From the NCBI RefSeq assembly GCF_029960665.1, contig NZ_JASBRB010000001.1, positions 124,001-188,000 on the forward strand: a stretch of DNA of 64,000 bases, given 5' to 3'. The notes under the pieces were generated by a model, which was given only the letters and a program-made list of their open reading frames with translations, had not been told where the DNA came from and made no database searches. Of the stretch, positions 46,124 to 54,202 are shown one piece after another (positions within the stretch are counted from its first letter, which is position 1; every line of letters starts with the position of its first letter). The position numbers were made by a program, and so were the translations under genes. The stretch comes from Pseudarthrobacter sp. AL07. GTDB taxonomy: Bacteria > Actinomycetota > Actinomycetes > Actinomycetales > Micrococcaceae.

Positions 46124-46180
46124 GTTTGATGCTGTTTGATGTTGTTTGATAAATCTAGGATCAGTTTGACGCAGTTTTAG
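46124..46180. repeat. 10-bp-phased GTTTGAT direct repeats, array A
   Basis: GTTTGAT starts at 46124, 46134 and 46144; after one degenerate 10-bp slot, GTTTGAC at 46164 and GTTTTAG at 46174. All are in 10-bp phase. The array lies 18-74 nt upstream of the LysM start and upstream of the divergent Sm-like gene's promoter. Interpreted as a site for a protein binding head to tail. Confidence 0.7.
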
Positions 46181-46218
46181 TGGATTTGTCCAGAGACTGG
46201 AGTGAAGTCTTCGGTGAA

Positions 46219-46248
46219 TTGACCTCGGATGAAGCCGCGCCCTACGCT
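46219..46248 (+). promoter_or_regulatory. Promoter of the tandem Sm-like gene (leaderless)
   Basis: TTGACC (46219-46224), 18 nt, TACGCT (46243-46248). The ATG is seven nt downstream of the -10 box and no ribosome site is present, which implies a leaderless transcript. Confidence 0.65.
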
Positions 46249-46255
46249 TGGCCCC

Positions 46256-46828
46256 ATGCGTTGGGATGCTCTGTTCAGTGACATGGAGGCACAGTTCGCC
46301 GAGGGCGAGCGGCTGGGGCTTGATGCTGAGATCTCTGAACGGGCGAGAGCGGAAACCGCCTCCGTAGCCCTGGCTGACCGCTTGCGGGGTTCCCTGGAGA
46401 GTCACGTGGCAGTGCACCTGGTGTGCGGACGCGTCTTCGAAGGAACCTTGAGTCATGCCGGCGCCGACGCCCTGGTCCTGAACGAGATGCGTCACCAGGT
46501 GCTGATCCCGTATGGCGCGGTGGCGAGCTACGCTGGCCTGGGGCGGGTCTCTATGGCCGAGACGTCGCAGGTACGGCGCCGGATCGGATTGGCGCATGCG
46601 CTGCGGGGCCTCGCGCGGGATCGGGCCGAACTCGGAGTTACACTGCGTCACATGCCGGAAAGCGGCGCTGGGCTGGCGGGAGTCATTGACAGGGTAGGCA
46701 GTGACTTTTTGGACCTCGCGCTGGTTACCCCCGGGGAGTCCCGGCGGGCATCGCAGGTCCGGCAGGTTGCCACGATTCCGTTTGCGGCGCTGGGGGCGCT
46801 CCGGTCATGGAGTGCAGGGGAACTCTAG
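46256..46828 (+). CDS. Protein with two apparent Sm-like (LSm) repeats, function unknown
   Basis: 190 residues. Residues 51-92 (VAVHLVCGRVFEGTLSHAGA, then D-L-L and LIPYGAVASY) and 127-182 (LGVTLRHMPESGAGLAGVID, then GSDFLDLALV and TIPFAALGAL) follow the same pattern: two strands, a Gly, a GxD turn, hydrophobic strand and a final IP-A strand, as in Sm/Hfq small beta-barrels. This is inference from pattern, not from a recognised family. The start ATG at 46256 suits the leaderless promoter. There are no membrane segments; an RNA-related role is a guess. Confidence 0.6.
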   Translation: MRWDALFSDMEAQFAEGERLGLDAEISERARAETASVALADRLRGSLESHVAVHLVCGRVFEGTLSHAGADALVLNEMRHQVLIPYGAVASYAGLGRVSMAETSQVRRRIGLAHALRGLARDRAELGVTLRHMPESGAGLAGVIDRVGSDFLDLALVTPGESRRASQVRQVATIPFAALGALRSWSAGEL

Positions 46829-46840
46829 CGCCGCGGGCCG

Positions 46841-46904
46841 GAGTTTTTTGTTCACCTAATGGGACTTTGCCGCCCGTCTGAGGCGATTATCTGGACAAAA
46901 ACTC
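46841..46904. repeat. Dispersed palindromic element, copy 2
   Basis: The right arm (TTATCTGGACAAAAACTC at 46887-46904) is the same as in copy 1 at 11663-11680, and TGAGGC upstream is shared too. The left arm (GAGTTTTTTGTTCA, 46841) is degenerate. As in copy 1, it separates two convergent genes. Confidence 0.75.
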
Positions 46905-46945
46905 AACGGACGGTGGCGCATCAGAGGCGGCCCCCTGGGCCTGGG

Positions 46946-47161
46946 TCAACCTTGCTTGGCTTTTGCTTCCTGGATCATGCGGCTGGCCTCGGCGTAACGC
47001 TCTTCGATGTATTGCTCCAGCATCTTTTCCTCCACGCGCCACTGCCCGCGGCCACCCACCTGGATGGCTTTCAGTTCTCCGCTGCGTACCAGAGCGTAGG
47101 CTGCCGGGGAGTTGATCTGCAGTTGTTCAGCAACATCGGCAAGAGTGAGGAATCTGGGCAT
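46946..47161 (-). CDS. Small HTH protein of the BldC/excisionase (MerR-type HTH_17) group
   Basis: 71 residues: FLTLADVAEQLQINSPAAYA forms the helix-turn-helix, followed by LVRSGELKAIQVGGRGQWRV, the wing, and a helical C-terminus EKMLEQYIEERYAEAS. The fold is the small MerR-like winged HTH of BldC and excisionase-family proteins. BldC binds DNA direct repeats asymmetrically and head to tail, which fits the phased repeats upstream of this gene and the LysM gene. The start ATG at 47161 was chosen because the family begins here; the longer open frame to 47323 runs across the promoter. Direct target evidence is absent. Confidence 0.8.
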   Translation of the reverse strand: MPRFLTLADVAEQLQINSPAAYALVRSGELKAIQVGGRGQWRVEEKMLEQYIEERYAEASRMIQEAKAKQG

Positions 47162-47197
47162 AGTTTCATTTTGCCATTGAAGGTGCCATCTAGTGCG

Positions 47198-47244
47198 GTT
47201 ATCCACAGTTTCATGTTGTTTGGTCGTTTTGACTTTTGTTCCGG
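47198..47244. repeat. 10-bp-phased repeats, array B
   Basis: GTTATCC (47198), GTTTCAT (47208), GTTTGGT (47218), TTTGACT (47228) and GTTCCGG (47238) are in 10-bp phase. The segment 47208-47224 matches 46134-46150 of array A at 15 of 17 positions. It lies between the HTH gene (minus) and the SAF gene (plus). A DnaA-box sequence TTATCCACA overlaps it at 47199-47207. Confidence 0.6.
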
Positions 47245-47314
47245 GGCCCATGCCGTAACAATGAGGTGTCCGGGCGCAGCCAACCGACTGGGCCGGAGCA
47301 AGGGGGAGAAAAGC

Positions 47315-47959
47315 ATGAGTCACGATGCAGCTAGTACGGGTGCCAGGTTGAAACCGCCGTCGTGGAGGGATCCCCGCCTGCTGGTTGGCCTATTGCTGGT
47401 CCTGGCATCGGTGGTGGGAGTGATCTCCCTGGTTGGCAGCGCCGATCGGACCACCGAGGTATACGCCGCCCGGGACTCCATTGCGGTGGGGGAGAAGCTG
47501 ACCGTGGACAATGTGGTCCGGGCCAAGGTCCGCCTGGGTGAGACCGAACAGCATTACGTCACCGTTGAAGCAGGGCTGCCGGACGGGCTGGTGGCGGTCC
47601 AGAGAATCGGCAAGAACCAGTTGGTGCCGAAGGAAAGCCTGGCCACTGTGGATGCGTTGGACCGCAAGCCCGTGGCCGTGACCGTTGATGAAGCACTGCC
47701 GCCGCAGGCAGTGGCCGGGACCCGGGTGGATGTCTGGGTTGCCTTGCCGGATGCGCGCAACGGTTTTAGTGAGCCAAAGCTCCTGCTGCCTGGTGCGGAA
47801 ATTGCCCAGGTGACCGCCGGCTCCACGGCTTTGGGGTCCTCCCGCAACACGGTGCTTATGGTGCTGGTTGCCGACAGCCACATGCCGGCCATCCTCGGCG
47901 CGCAGGCGAACCAGGCCAAGATTTCAGTGGTGTGGAACCCGGGCGGCGGGGCCTCATGA
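47315..47959 (+). CDS. SAF domain protein (CpaB/RcpC-like)
   Basis: 214 residues. One membrane segment (22-41) is followed by a SAF domain (about 52-125; AARDSIAVGEKLTVDNVVRA, VGE-rich) and a C-terminal CpaB-like beta region. CpaB/RcpC proteins take part in Flp/Tad pilus assembly in the envelope. The ATG at 47315 has AGGGGGAG six nt upstream. The next gene overlaps it by ATGA and encodes a CpaE-like ATPase. No other tad genes are in the window, so a pilus role is inferred. Confidence 0.8.
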   Translation: MSHDAASTGARLKPPSWRDPRLLVGLLLVLASVVGVISLVGSADRTTEVYAARDSIAVGEKLTVDNVVRAKVRLGETEQHYVTVEAGLPDGLVAVQRIGKNQLVPKESLATVDALDRKPVAVTVDEALPPQAVAGTRVDVWVALPDARNGFSEPKLLLPGAEIAQVTAGSTALGSSRNTVLMVLVADSHMPAILGAQANQAKISVVWNPGGGAS

Positions 47960-49254
47960 GCATCCCCGTGGTCACAGTGGGCCAGTCCCGCGAGGATGTG
48001 GTGGGCGGGTTGGAGCGGCTCCACGGTCCCGTCACGGTGGTCCGGCGATGCGCCGAACTCACTGAACTGCTGGCCGCCTGCCAGAGCGGACTCGCTCGGG
48101 CGGCGGTTGTGGCCGACGGTTGCGAGGGCCTGACTGCGTCGCTCGTTGACCGCCTCGGCGCCGTGGGCGTGGCGATCATCGCCCTCACGGATGACGCCGA
48201 CGAGGCCGCCAGGCTGCGGGGGATCGGCGTGGCGTCCGCACTGACCGGGGTGGAGTCTGCCGCCCTGGCCGGCAGGATTGCCGAGGCGGTTTCCCAGCTG
48301 ACCGGCGCTGCCACGGTTGCGACGTCCGGGAGTGGGCTGGGGGACACCAGCGCCGCGCTGCGCCAGCGTCCCGCCGACCAGGCGGGCGTGCCGCCGGCCT
48401 CCGGCGCGGGCAAGATCATTGCCGTGTGGGGTCCCGCCGGTTCGCCGGGCCGGACTTTCGTTGCGGCCAACATTGCGGGGGAGTTGGCTGCGGATGGCAA
48501 ATCCGTGCTCCTCGTCGATGCCGACAGTTACGGGGCCAGCATGGCGGCAGTCCTGGGCCTGCTGGATGAATCTGCCGGGATCGCACAGGCCTGCCGGCTT
48601 GCGGACCAGGGACTGCTCGACGCCGATGCGCTACTGAAGGTCGCCAACCCTGTCACCACCAAGCTTGGTACTTTCCGGGTCCTGACCGGCATTACGCGGG
48701 CGGACAGGTGGACGGAATTGCGGGCGGCCGCCCTGTCGCTGGTGTTGGAACGCGCGAAGGAGGTTGCCGACGTCGTCGTTGTGGACACAGGTTTCTGCCT
48801 GGAGGCGGACGAGGAACTTAGCTTCGATACGATGGCTCCGCGGCGGAATGCCGCGACCCTGCGGAGCCTGGAACTGGCGGACACCGTCTATGCCGTTGGG
48901 GCAGCCGATCCGGTGGGGGTTCCCCGGCTGGTCCGCGGACTCGCGGAGCTCGAGCTGGCAGTACCAAATGTTTCACCTGTTGTGGTGATGAACAAGGTCC
49001 GGGCGGCGGCGGTGGGGAGATCCCCGGAACGCCAGCTGAAGGATGCCTGGGGGCGGTATGGCCCATCAGCGAAAATCGAGGCCTTCCTTCCGGCGGACAG
49101 CGCCGCAGCCGATGCGGCGCTGCTGGGCGGCTCGCTGTTGCTCGAAACGGCGCCGGATTCCAAGCTCAGGCAGGCGATCGCCAAATTGGTTTGTGCACCT
49201 GTCCAGCAATCCTCCCGGTCCTCTGTATTTTCTTCCACACCGAGGCTTCAGTGA
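47956..49254 (+). CDS. CpaE/TadZ-like ATPase homolog with altered Walker A
   Basis: 432 residues. The N-terminal part (1-115) resembles a receiver-like CpaE domain without phosphorylation motif. The ParA/MinD-like domain begins at about 152: GKIIAVWGPAGSPGRTFVAA, where the usual deviant Walker A KGGxGKT is GPAGSPGRT (159-167), with Arg in place of the catalytic Lys. DAD (188-190) is the Walker A' region. The protein should bind nucleotide poorly or differently. It follows the SAF gene with an ATGA overlap; together they resemble CpaB-CpaE of Tad systems. Confidence 0.78.
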   Translation: MSIPVVTVGQSREDVVGGLERLHGPVTVVRRCAELTELLAACQSGLARAAVVADGCEGLTASLVDRLGAVGVAIIALTDDADEAARLRGIGVASALTGVESAALAGRIAEAVSQLTGAATVATSGSGLGDTSAALRQRPADQAGVPPASGAGKIIAVWGPAGSPGRTFVAANIAGELAADGKSVLLVDADSYGASMAAVLGLLDESAGIAQACRLADQGLLDADALLKVANPVTTKLGTFRVLTGITRADRWTELRAAALSLVLERAKEVADVVVVDTGFCLEADEELSFDTMAPRRNAATLRSLELADTVYAVGAADPVGVPRLVRGLAELELAVPNVSPVVVMNKVRAAAVGRSPERQLKDAWGRYGPSAKIEAFLPADSAAADAALLGGSLLLETAPDSKLRQAIAKLVCAPVQQSSRSSVFSSTPRLQ

Positions 49255-49320
49255 AAGGGCTAGGCTCACCGTAGGAGCTGCAACGGTGCAGCATCAAACT
49301 TGTGATGGAGGCGTTTGTTG

Positions 49321-52300
49321 ATGTCGTCTGGATCCAGCGTGGAGGATCAAGCCTTGGCTATTGGTGACCGGGAGGGATTCCTGGCGGATTATTACCAGCA
49401 TCTAGCCGAAGAGGATGCCCGGACGTATTCCCGGGAGGCGCTGGCCAGCCGTGCGGAAACGCACCGCGGTGTCGCCGCGAACCGGCTGCCGGGCCAAGCG
49501 CAGGTTTCCATCGTCAACGAGCAGGACAGCAGCGTCGTCTATGTCGTCACGGACGATATGCCTTTCCTTGTTGACTCGGTTAATGCCGAGCTGGTGCGCC
49601 AGAACGCCGCCATCGGGCTTGTACTGCATCCACTGTTTGTGGTCACCCGGAACCGGGAAACGGGACAGCTGGTAAAAGTTGACCGCGTCCCGTCCCACAT
49701 CGGTCTCTCCAGCGGTGATACGGCGGCGATGCCCATGCTCTCGCACCTCATCGCGCAGGGCGAAAACGCCTCCCACATGGAGTCGTGGATCGCTGTGGAA
49801 ATCAACCGCGTCTCCGACGAGGCAAAGGCCTCGTTGCTGGACGGGCTGGACCGCATCCTGGGAGACGTGCGCGCGGCTGTCGAGGACTGGCCCAAGATGC
49901 GCAACAAGGCCCAACAGATTGCCGCGAGCCTGGACCAAGTGTCCCACCCGGCTCAGATTGCCGAGCTGCGGCAGGCGCAGGAACTTTTACGCTGGCTCGA
50001 CAACGGCAACTTCACCTTCCTCGGATACCGTGAGTACGACCTCGTTACCGTTGACGGTGAAGATGTACTGGAACTGCGTGAAGACAGCGGTCTCGGACTG
50101 CTCCGGGCGAAGCCGGGTGCTCCGCACATGCAGCACCTCACCGACGCCGGCCGAAAAAAGGCCCGCGAAAAGCGGGCACTCGTAATCACCAAGGCAAACT
50201 CACGGTCCACCGTCCACCGCCCCGCGTACCTTGACTACGTCGGCGTGAAGAGTTTTGACACGGCAGGCAACGTCAACGGCGAGCGCCGCTTCATCGGCCT
50301 GTTCGCGACCAGTGCCTACGCCGGATCCGTCCGGAACATCCCCGTCGTGCGCGAAAAAGTGGACGCCGTGCTGGGCAACGCCGGCTTCCCGCCGGACTCA
50401 CACTCCGGCAAGGACCTTTTGGGGATACTGGAGACGTACCCCCGCGACGAGCTGTTCCAGATCGAGACCGAGGACCTGGCGGCCACCGCAACCGGCATCC
50501 AGAGATTGCAGGAGCGGCGACGGACCCGGCTGTTCCTCCGGCCGGACATCTACGGACGTTTCATGTCCGCGGTGGTCTACCTTCCGCGTGACCGGTACAC
50601 CACCAATGTCCGGCTCCGCATCGAGGAGGAACTGCGGACCACGTTCCAGGCAGAGACCATCGACTACGAGGCGCGGATGACCGAATCCGCGCTCGCCCGC
50701 CTGTTCTTTAGGATCCGCTTGCCCAAGGGCGCTGAGGTCAGCCACGTTAACGCTGATGACCTTGAGGCGCGGCTGGTCCGGGCGGCCCGGTCGTGGAGTG
50801 AGGGCATCACTGAAGTCCTGCGGGAACGCGGCGCCGATGAGCAGTCGAAGGAGCTCGCCGCGATCTGGTCGGAGGCTTTTCCGGCCGGATACCGCGTGGA
50901 TTACGAGGTTGAGGACGCTCTGGAGGACATCGCCCGTTTCGAGAAATACGGGGCTGAAGCCGAGCGCACAGCCGGTGCAAGGCAGGAACGGCCGGGCGTC
51001 CACGTGTACTTGCCCAAGGGTGCCGGTGAAGTCCTCGAAGAAGATGCCCGCGTCAAGCTGTACATGTTGGAGCCCAAGAGCCTGAGCCAGATCCTCCCGT
51101 TCTTCCACAATCTTGGACTCGAGGTGCTGGATGAACGGCCCTTTGAGATCGAGACAGCTGACCAGCGGGACTTCTTCCTCTATGACCTCGGGCTGAAATA
51201 CCCCGCCGGCATTGATCCGCTGGCCACAGGACAGCTGCTGGCCGACTCGTTCGGTGCCGCCGTATCCGGCGCTGTTGAGTCGGACAGCTTTGACCGGCTG
51301 GTTCTGCGTGAGGGGATGCAGTGGCGCCAGATCACGGTCCTGCGGGCCTACGCCCGGTACATGCGGCAAATGGGGAACACCAACTCGGTGGGTTTCATGG
51401 CGGACACTTTGCTCGCCAATCCCGGTGTCACCAAGGCCCTGACGGCTCTTTTCGCGGCCCGGTTCGACCCCGCCCTGAGCGGGACCGAGCGCCTTGCGGC
51501 GCAGGAGAAGGTCCGCGGTGAGCTGTCAGCTGCCATTGACGAGGTGGCAACCCTCGACGCCGACCGTGTGCTGCGGACCTTGGCGAACCTGATCGAGGCG
51601 ACCCTGCGCACCAACTACTACCAGTACAAGACGCACCTGAGCTTCAAGCTCGATCCTGCCCGGGTTGAGGGGCTGCCGTTCCCGCGGCCGATGTTCGAAA
51701 TCTGGGTCTATTCCCCACGGGTCGAGGGCGTCCACCTCCGCTTCGGCAAGGTGGCCCGGGGCGGCTTGCGCTGGTCTGACCGGCGCGAGGATTTCCGGAC
51801 GGAGATCCTTGGTCTGGTGAAGGCGCAGACCGTCAAGAACGCGGTCATTGTTCCCACCGGCGCCAAGGGCGGTTTCTTCGCCAAACGGCTGCCCGACCCT
51901 GCAGCGGACCGTGCGGCCTGGATGGCGGAGGGTATTGAGAGCTACAAGACGTTCATCCGGGGCCTGTTGGACCTCACTGACAACCTCGTTGCCGGAACTG
52001 AAGGCGAAACTGTTGTGCCGCCGTCGGACGTTGTAAGGCACGACGACGACGATTCCTACCTCGTGGTGGCGGCGGACAAGGGCACGGCTACGTTCTCCGA
52101 CATCGCCAACGGGCTTGCGGCTGAATACGGGTTCTGGCTTGGTGACGCGTTCGCCTCCGGAGGTTCGGTGGGGTATGACCACAAGGCCATGGGCATCACG
52201 GCCCGAGGCGCCTGGGAGTCGGTAAAACGCCACTTCAGCGAGCTCGACGTGGACACCCAGACCCAGCCGTTCAGCGTGGTGGGCGTGGGCGACATGTCCG

Positions 52301-54174
52301 GTGACGTGTTTGGCAACGGGATGCTCCTGTCCCGGCACATCCGGCTGCTGGCGGCCTTCGACCACCGGCACATCTTCCTGGACCCCGCCCCGGAAACGGA
52401 ATCCTCGTTCGTGGAACGGCAAAGGCTGTTTGCACTGCCGCGGTCCTCATGGGATGACTACGACAAATCCCTCATCAGCGAAGGCGGCGGCGTGTACGGC
52501 CGCCACGCCAAATCCATTCCGGTCTCGCCGCAGGTCCGGGCGGCGCTGGGTCTGCCGGAGGCGGCCACCGAGCTGAGCCCGCCGGAACTTCTCCGCGCCA
52601 TTCTGCTCGCCCCCGCCGATCTGCTGTACAACGGCGGGATCGGAACGTATGTCAAGGCCAGCACCGAGTCCAACGCGTCCGTAGGTGACAAGGCCAACGA
52701 CGCCATCCGCGTGGACGGCCAGGACCTGCGGGTCAAGGTGGTGGGCGAAGGCGGAAACCTGGGCATGACGCAGCGCGGCCGCATAGAAGCCGCCCTGCAG
52801 GGCGTCATCCTGAACACCGACGCGATCGACAACTCGGCCGGCGTTGACTGCTCCGACCACGAAGTGAACATCAAGATCTTCGTTGACCGGATGGTCGTTG
52901 CGGCCAAGCTGACTCGGGAAGAGCGGGCAGGCTTCCTCGCCTCCATGACGGACGAAGTGGGGCGGCTGGTCCTTGAGGACAACGTGGACCAGAACATCCT
53001 GCTTCTGAACGACAGGATGCGGGTGGCCGAGTGGAGCCCCAGCTATGAGCGCCTGATGGACTGGCTGGAAAAGTCGGCCGACCTGAAGCGTGACCTTGAA
53101 GCGCTGCCCAGCACCGAAACGCTGCGGGAACGCCTGAGCCAGGGTCAGGGGCTGACGTCACCGGAGCTCTCGGTGCTGGCCGCTTACGCGAAGATCGAAC
53201 TGGCGTCGGCACTGCGTGACAGCGACCTCGCCGACGATCCGTGGTTCCGAGCAACGCTGCGCGCGTACTTCCCGCAGCAGCTGCGGGAACGGTTCGACGC
53301 CGAACTGGACACCCATCCGCTGCGGCGCGAGATCATTGCCACAGTAGTGGCCAACGACATGATCAACCTGGGCGGCATCACCTTCGCCTTCCGCACCATG
53401 GAGGAAACCTCGGCCACGGAGGTGGCCGTGGCCAAGTCCTTCGTGGCGCTCCGCGAGATCTTCGACCTGACCACTATGGTGGCGGAGCTGAACAGCCTGC
53501 CGGCGTCGTTCCCCACCGAGCACTGGAGCACCGTCCACCTGGACATCCGCCGCCTGCTGGACCGCGCCGTCCGGTGGCTGCTGGCCCAGGGCGGCACGTC
53601 CCGGCCCATCGCGGAGACCGTGGCCGAATTCAAGCCCCTCCTGGACCCGATGCGCGCGCGGCTGCTGGATTATCTCCGCGGCGATGACCGTGACCGCGTT
53701 GACAACTGGCTGGAGACCGCGCGCGGGTGGGATCTTCCGGAGGGGCTTGCCATTAGGTGGGCGGAGCTCTTCGAGAGCTTTGCCCTGCTGGACATCGCCA
53801 AGATCGTGCATGCCCGTAAGGAGCCGGTGGAAGAGATTGCGGCGGTTTACTACACCGTGTTCAACCGCTTCCACGCCGACTCGCTGCTCGAACGGATCAG
53901 CAGCCTGCCGCGCCAGGACAGGTGGCAGGCGCTGGCCAGGGCCGCACTCCGGGACGACCTCTATTCCACCGTCTCAGACATGACGACGGCGGTACTCGAG
54001 TCAACAGCGTCCGGGGACTCTGCCGAGGACAGGCTGAAGGACTGGGAACGCCAGAATGCCGAGCAGCTGGGCAGGGCGAAGAGCATGTTTGACGAGGTCA
54101 ACTCGCTCGAAGCCGACGATATGGCGTCACTGTCGGTAGCATTGAGGCTCTTGAGGTCAATCGTCCGACGCTAG
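49321..54174 (+). CDS. gdhB: NAD-specific glutamate dehydrogenase, 180-kDa class
   Basis: 1617 residues, the size of the large (L_180) NAD-glutamate dehydrogenases. Three N-terminal regulatory ACT-like modules precede the catalytic core: GGLRWSDRREDFRTEILGLV (about 814-833), AVIVPTGAKGGFFAK, and the NAD domain with VVGEGGNLGMTQRGRIE. The enzyme deaminates glutamate to 2-oxoglutarate. The ATG at 49321 has GGAGG 9 nt upstream; two TTG codons just before are alternatives. It is 29 bp upstream of the histidine kinase gene. Confidence 0.95.
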   Translation: MSSGSSVEDQALAIGDREGFLADYYQHLAEEDARTYSREALASRAETHRGVAANRLPGQAQVSIVNEQDSSVVYVVTDDMPFLVDSVNAELVRQNAAIGLVLHPLFVVTRNRETGQLVKVDRVPSHIGLSSGDTAAMPMLSHLIAQGENASHMESWIAVEINRVSDEAKASLLDGLDRILGDVRAAVEDWPKMRNKAQQIAASLDQVSHPAQIAELRQAQELLRWLDNGNFTFLGYREYDLVTVDGEDVLELREDSGLGLLRAKPGAPHMQHLTDAGRKKAREKRALVITKANSRSTVHRPAYLDYVGVKSFDTAGNVNGERRFIGLFATSAYAGSVRNIPVVREKVDAVLGNAGFPPDSHSGKDLLGILETYPRDELFQIETEDLAATATGIQRLQERRRTRLFLRPDIYGRFMSAVVYLPRDRYTTNVRLRIEEELRTTFQAETIDYEARMTESALARLFFRIRLPKGAEVSHVNADDLEARLVRAARSWSEGITEVLRERGADEQSKELAAIWSEAFPAGYRVDYEVEDALEDIARFEKYGAEAERTAGARQERPGVHVYLPKGAGEVLEEDARVKLYMLEPKSLSQILPFFHNLGLEVLDERPFEIETADQRDFFLYDLGLKYPAGIDPLATGQLLADSFGAAVSGAVESDSFDRLVLREGMQWRQITVLRAYARYMRQMGNTNSVGFMADTLLANPGVTKALTALFAARFDPALSGTERLAAQEKVRGELSAAIDEVATLDADRVLRTLANLIEATLRTNYYQYKTHLSFKLDPARVEGLPFPRPMFEIWVYSPRVEGVHLRFGKVARGGLRWSDRREDFRTEILGLVKAQTVKNAVIVPTGAKGGFFAKRLPDPAADRAAWMAEGIESYKTFIRGLLDLTDNLVAGTEGETVVPPSDVVRHDDDDSYLVVAADKGTATFSDIANGLAAEYGFWLGDAFASGGSVGYDHKAMGITARGAWESVKRHFSELDVDTQTQPFSVVGVGDMSGDVFGNGMLLSRHIRLLAAFDHRHIFLDPAPETESSFVERQRLFALPRSSWDDYDKSLISEGGGVYGRHAKSIPVSPQVRAALGLPEAATELSPPELLRAILLAPADLLYNGGIGTYVKASTESNASVGDKANDAIRVDGQDLRVKVVGEGGNLGMTQRGRIEAALQGVILNTDAIDNSAGVDCSDHEVNIKIFVDRMVVAAKLTREERAGFLASMTDEVGRLVLEDNVDQNILLLNDRMRVAEWSPSYERLMDWLEKSADLKRDLEALPSTETLRERLSQGQGLTSPELSVLAAYAKIELASALRDSDLADDPWFRATLRAYFPQQLRERFDAELDTHPLRREIIATVVANDMINLGGITFAFRTMEETSATEVAVAKSFVALREIFDLTTMVAELNSLPASFPTEHWSTVHLDIRRLLDRAVRWLLAQGGTSRPIAETVAEFKPLLDPMRARLLDYLRGDDRDRVDNWLETARGWDLPEGLAIRWAELFESFALLDIAKIVHARKEPVEEIAAVYYTVFNRFHADSLLERISSLPRQDRWQALARAALRDDLYSTVSDMTTAVLESTASGDSAEDRLKDWERQNAEQLGRAKSMFDEVNSLEADDMASLSVALRLLRSIVRR

Positions 54175-54202
54175 GAATCCCGGCGTCGTAACTGGAGGTG
54201 CA

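Noticed and set aside
46859-47314. Long N-terminal extension of the SAF protein
   Set aside because: It crosses the HTH gene on the other strand and the phased repeats; ATG at 47315 has a strong ribosome site and the membrane segment follows it.
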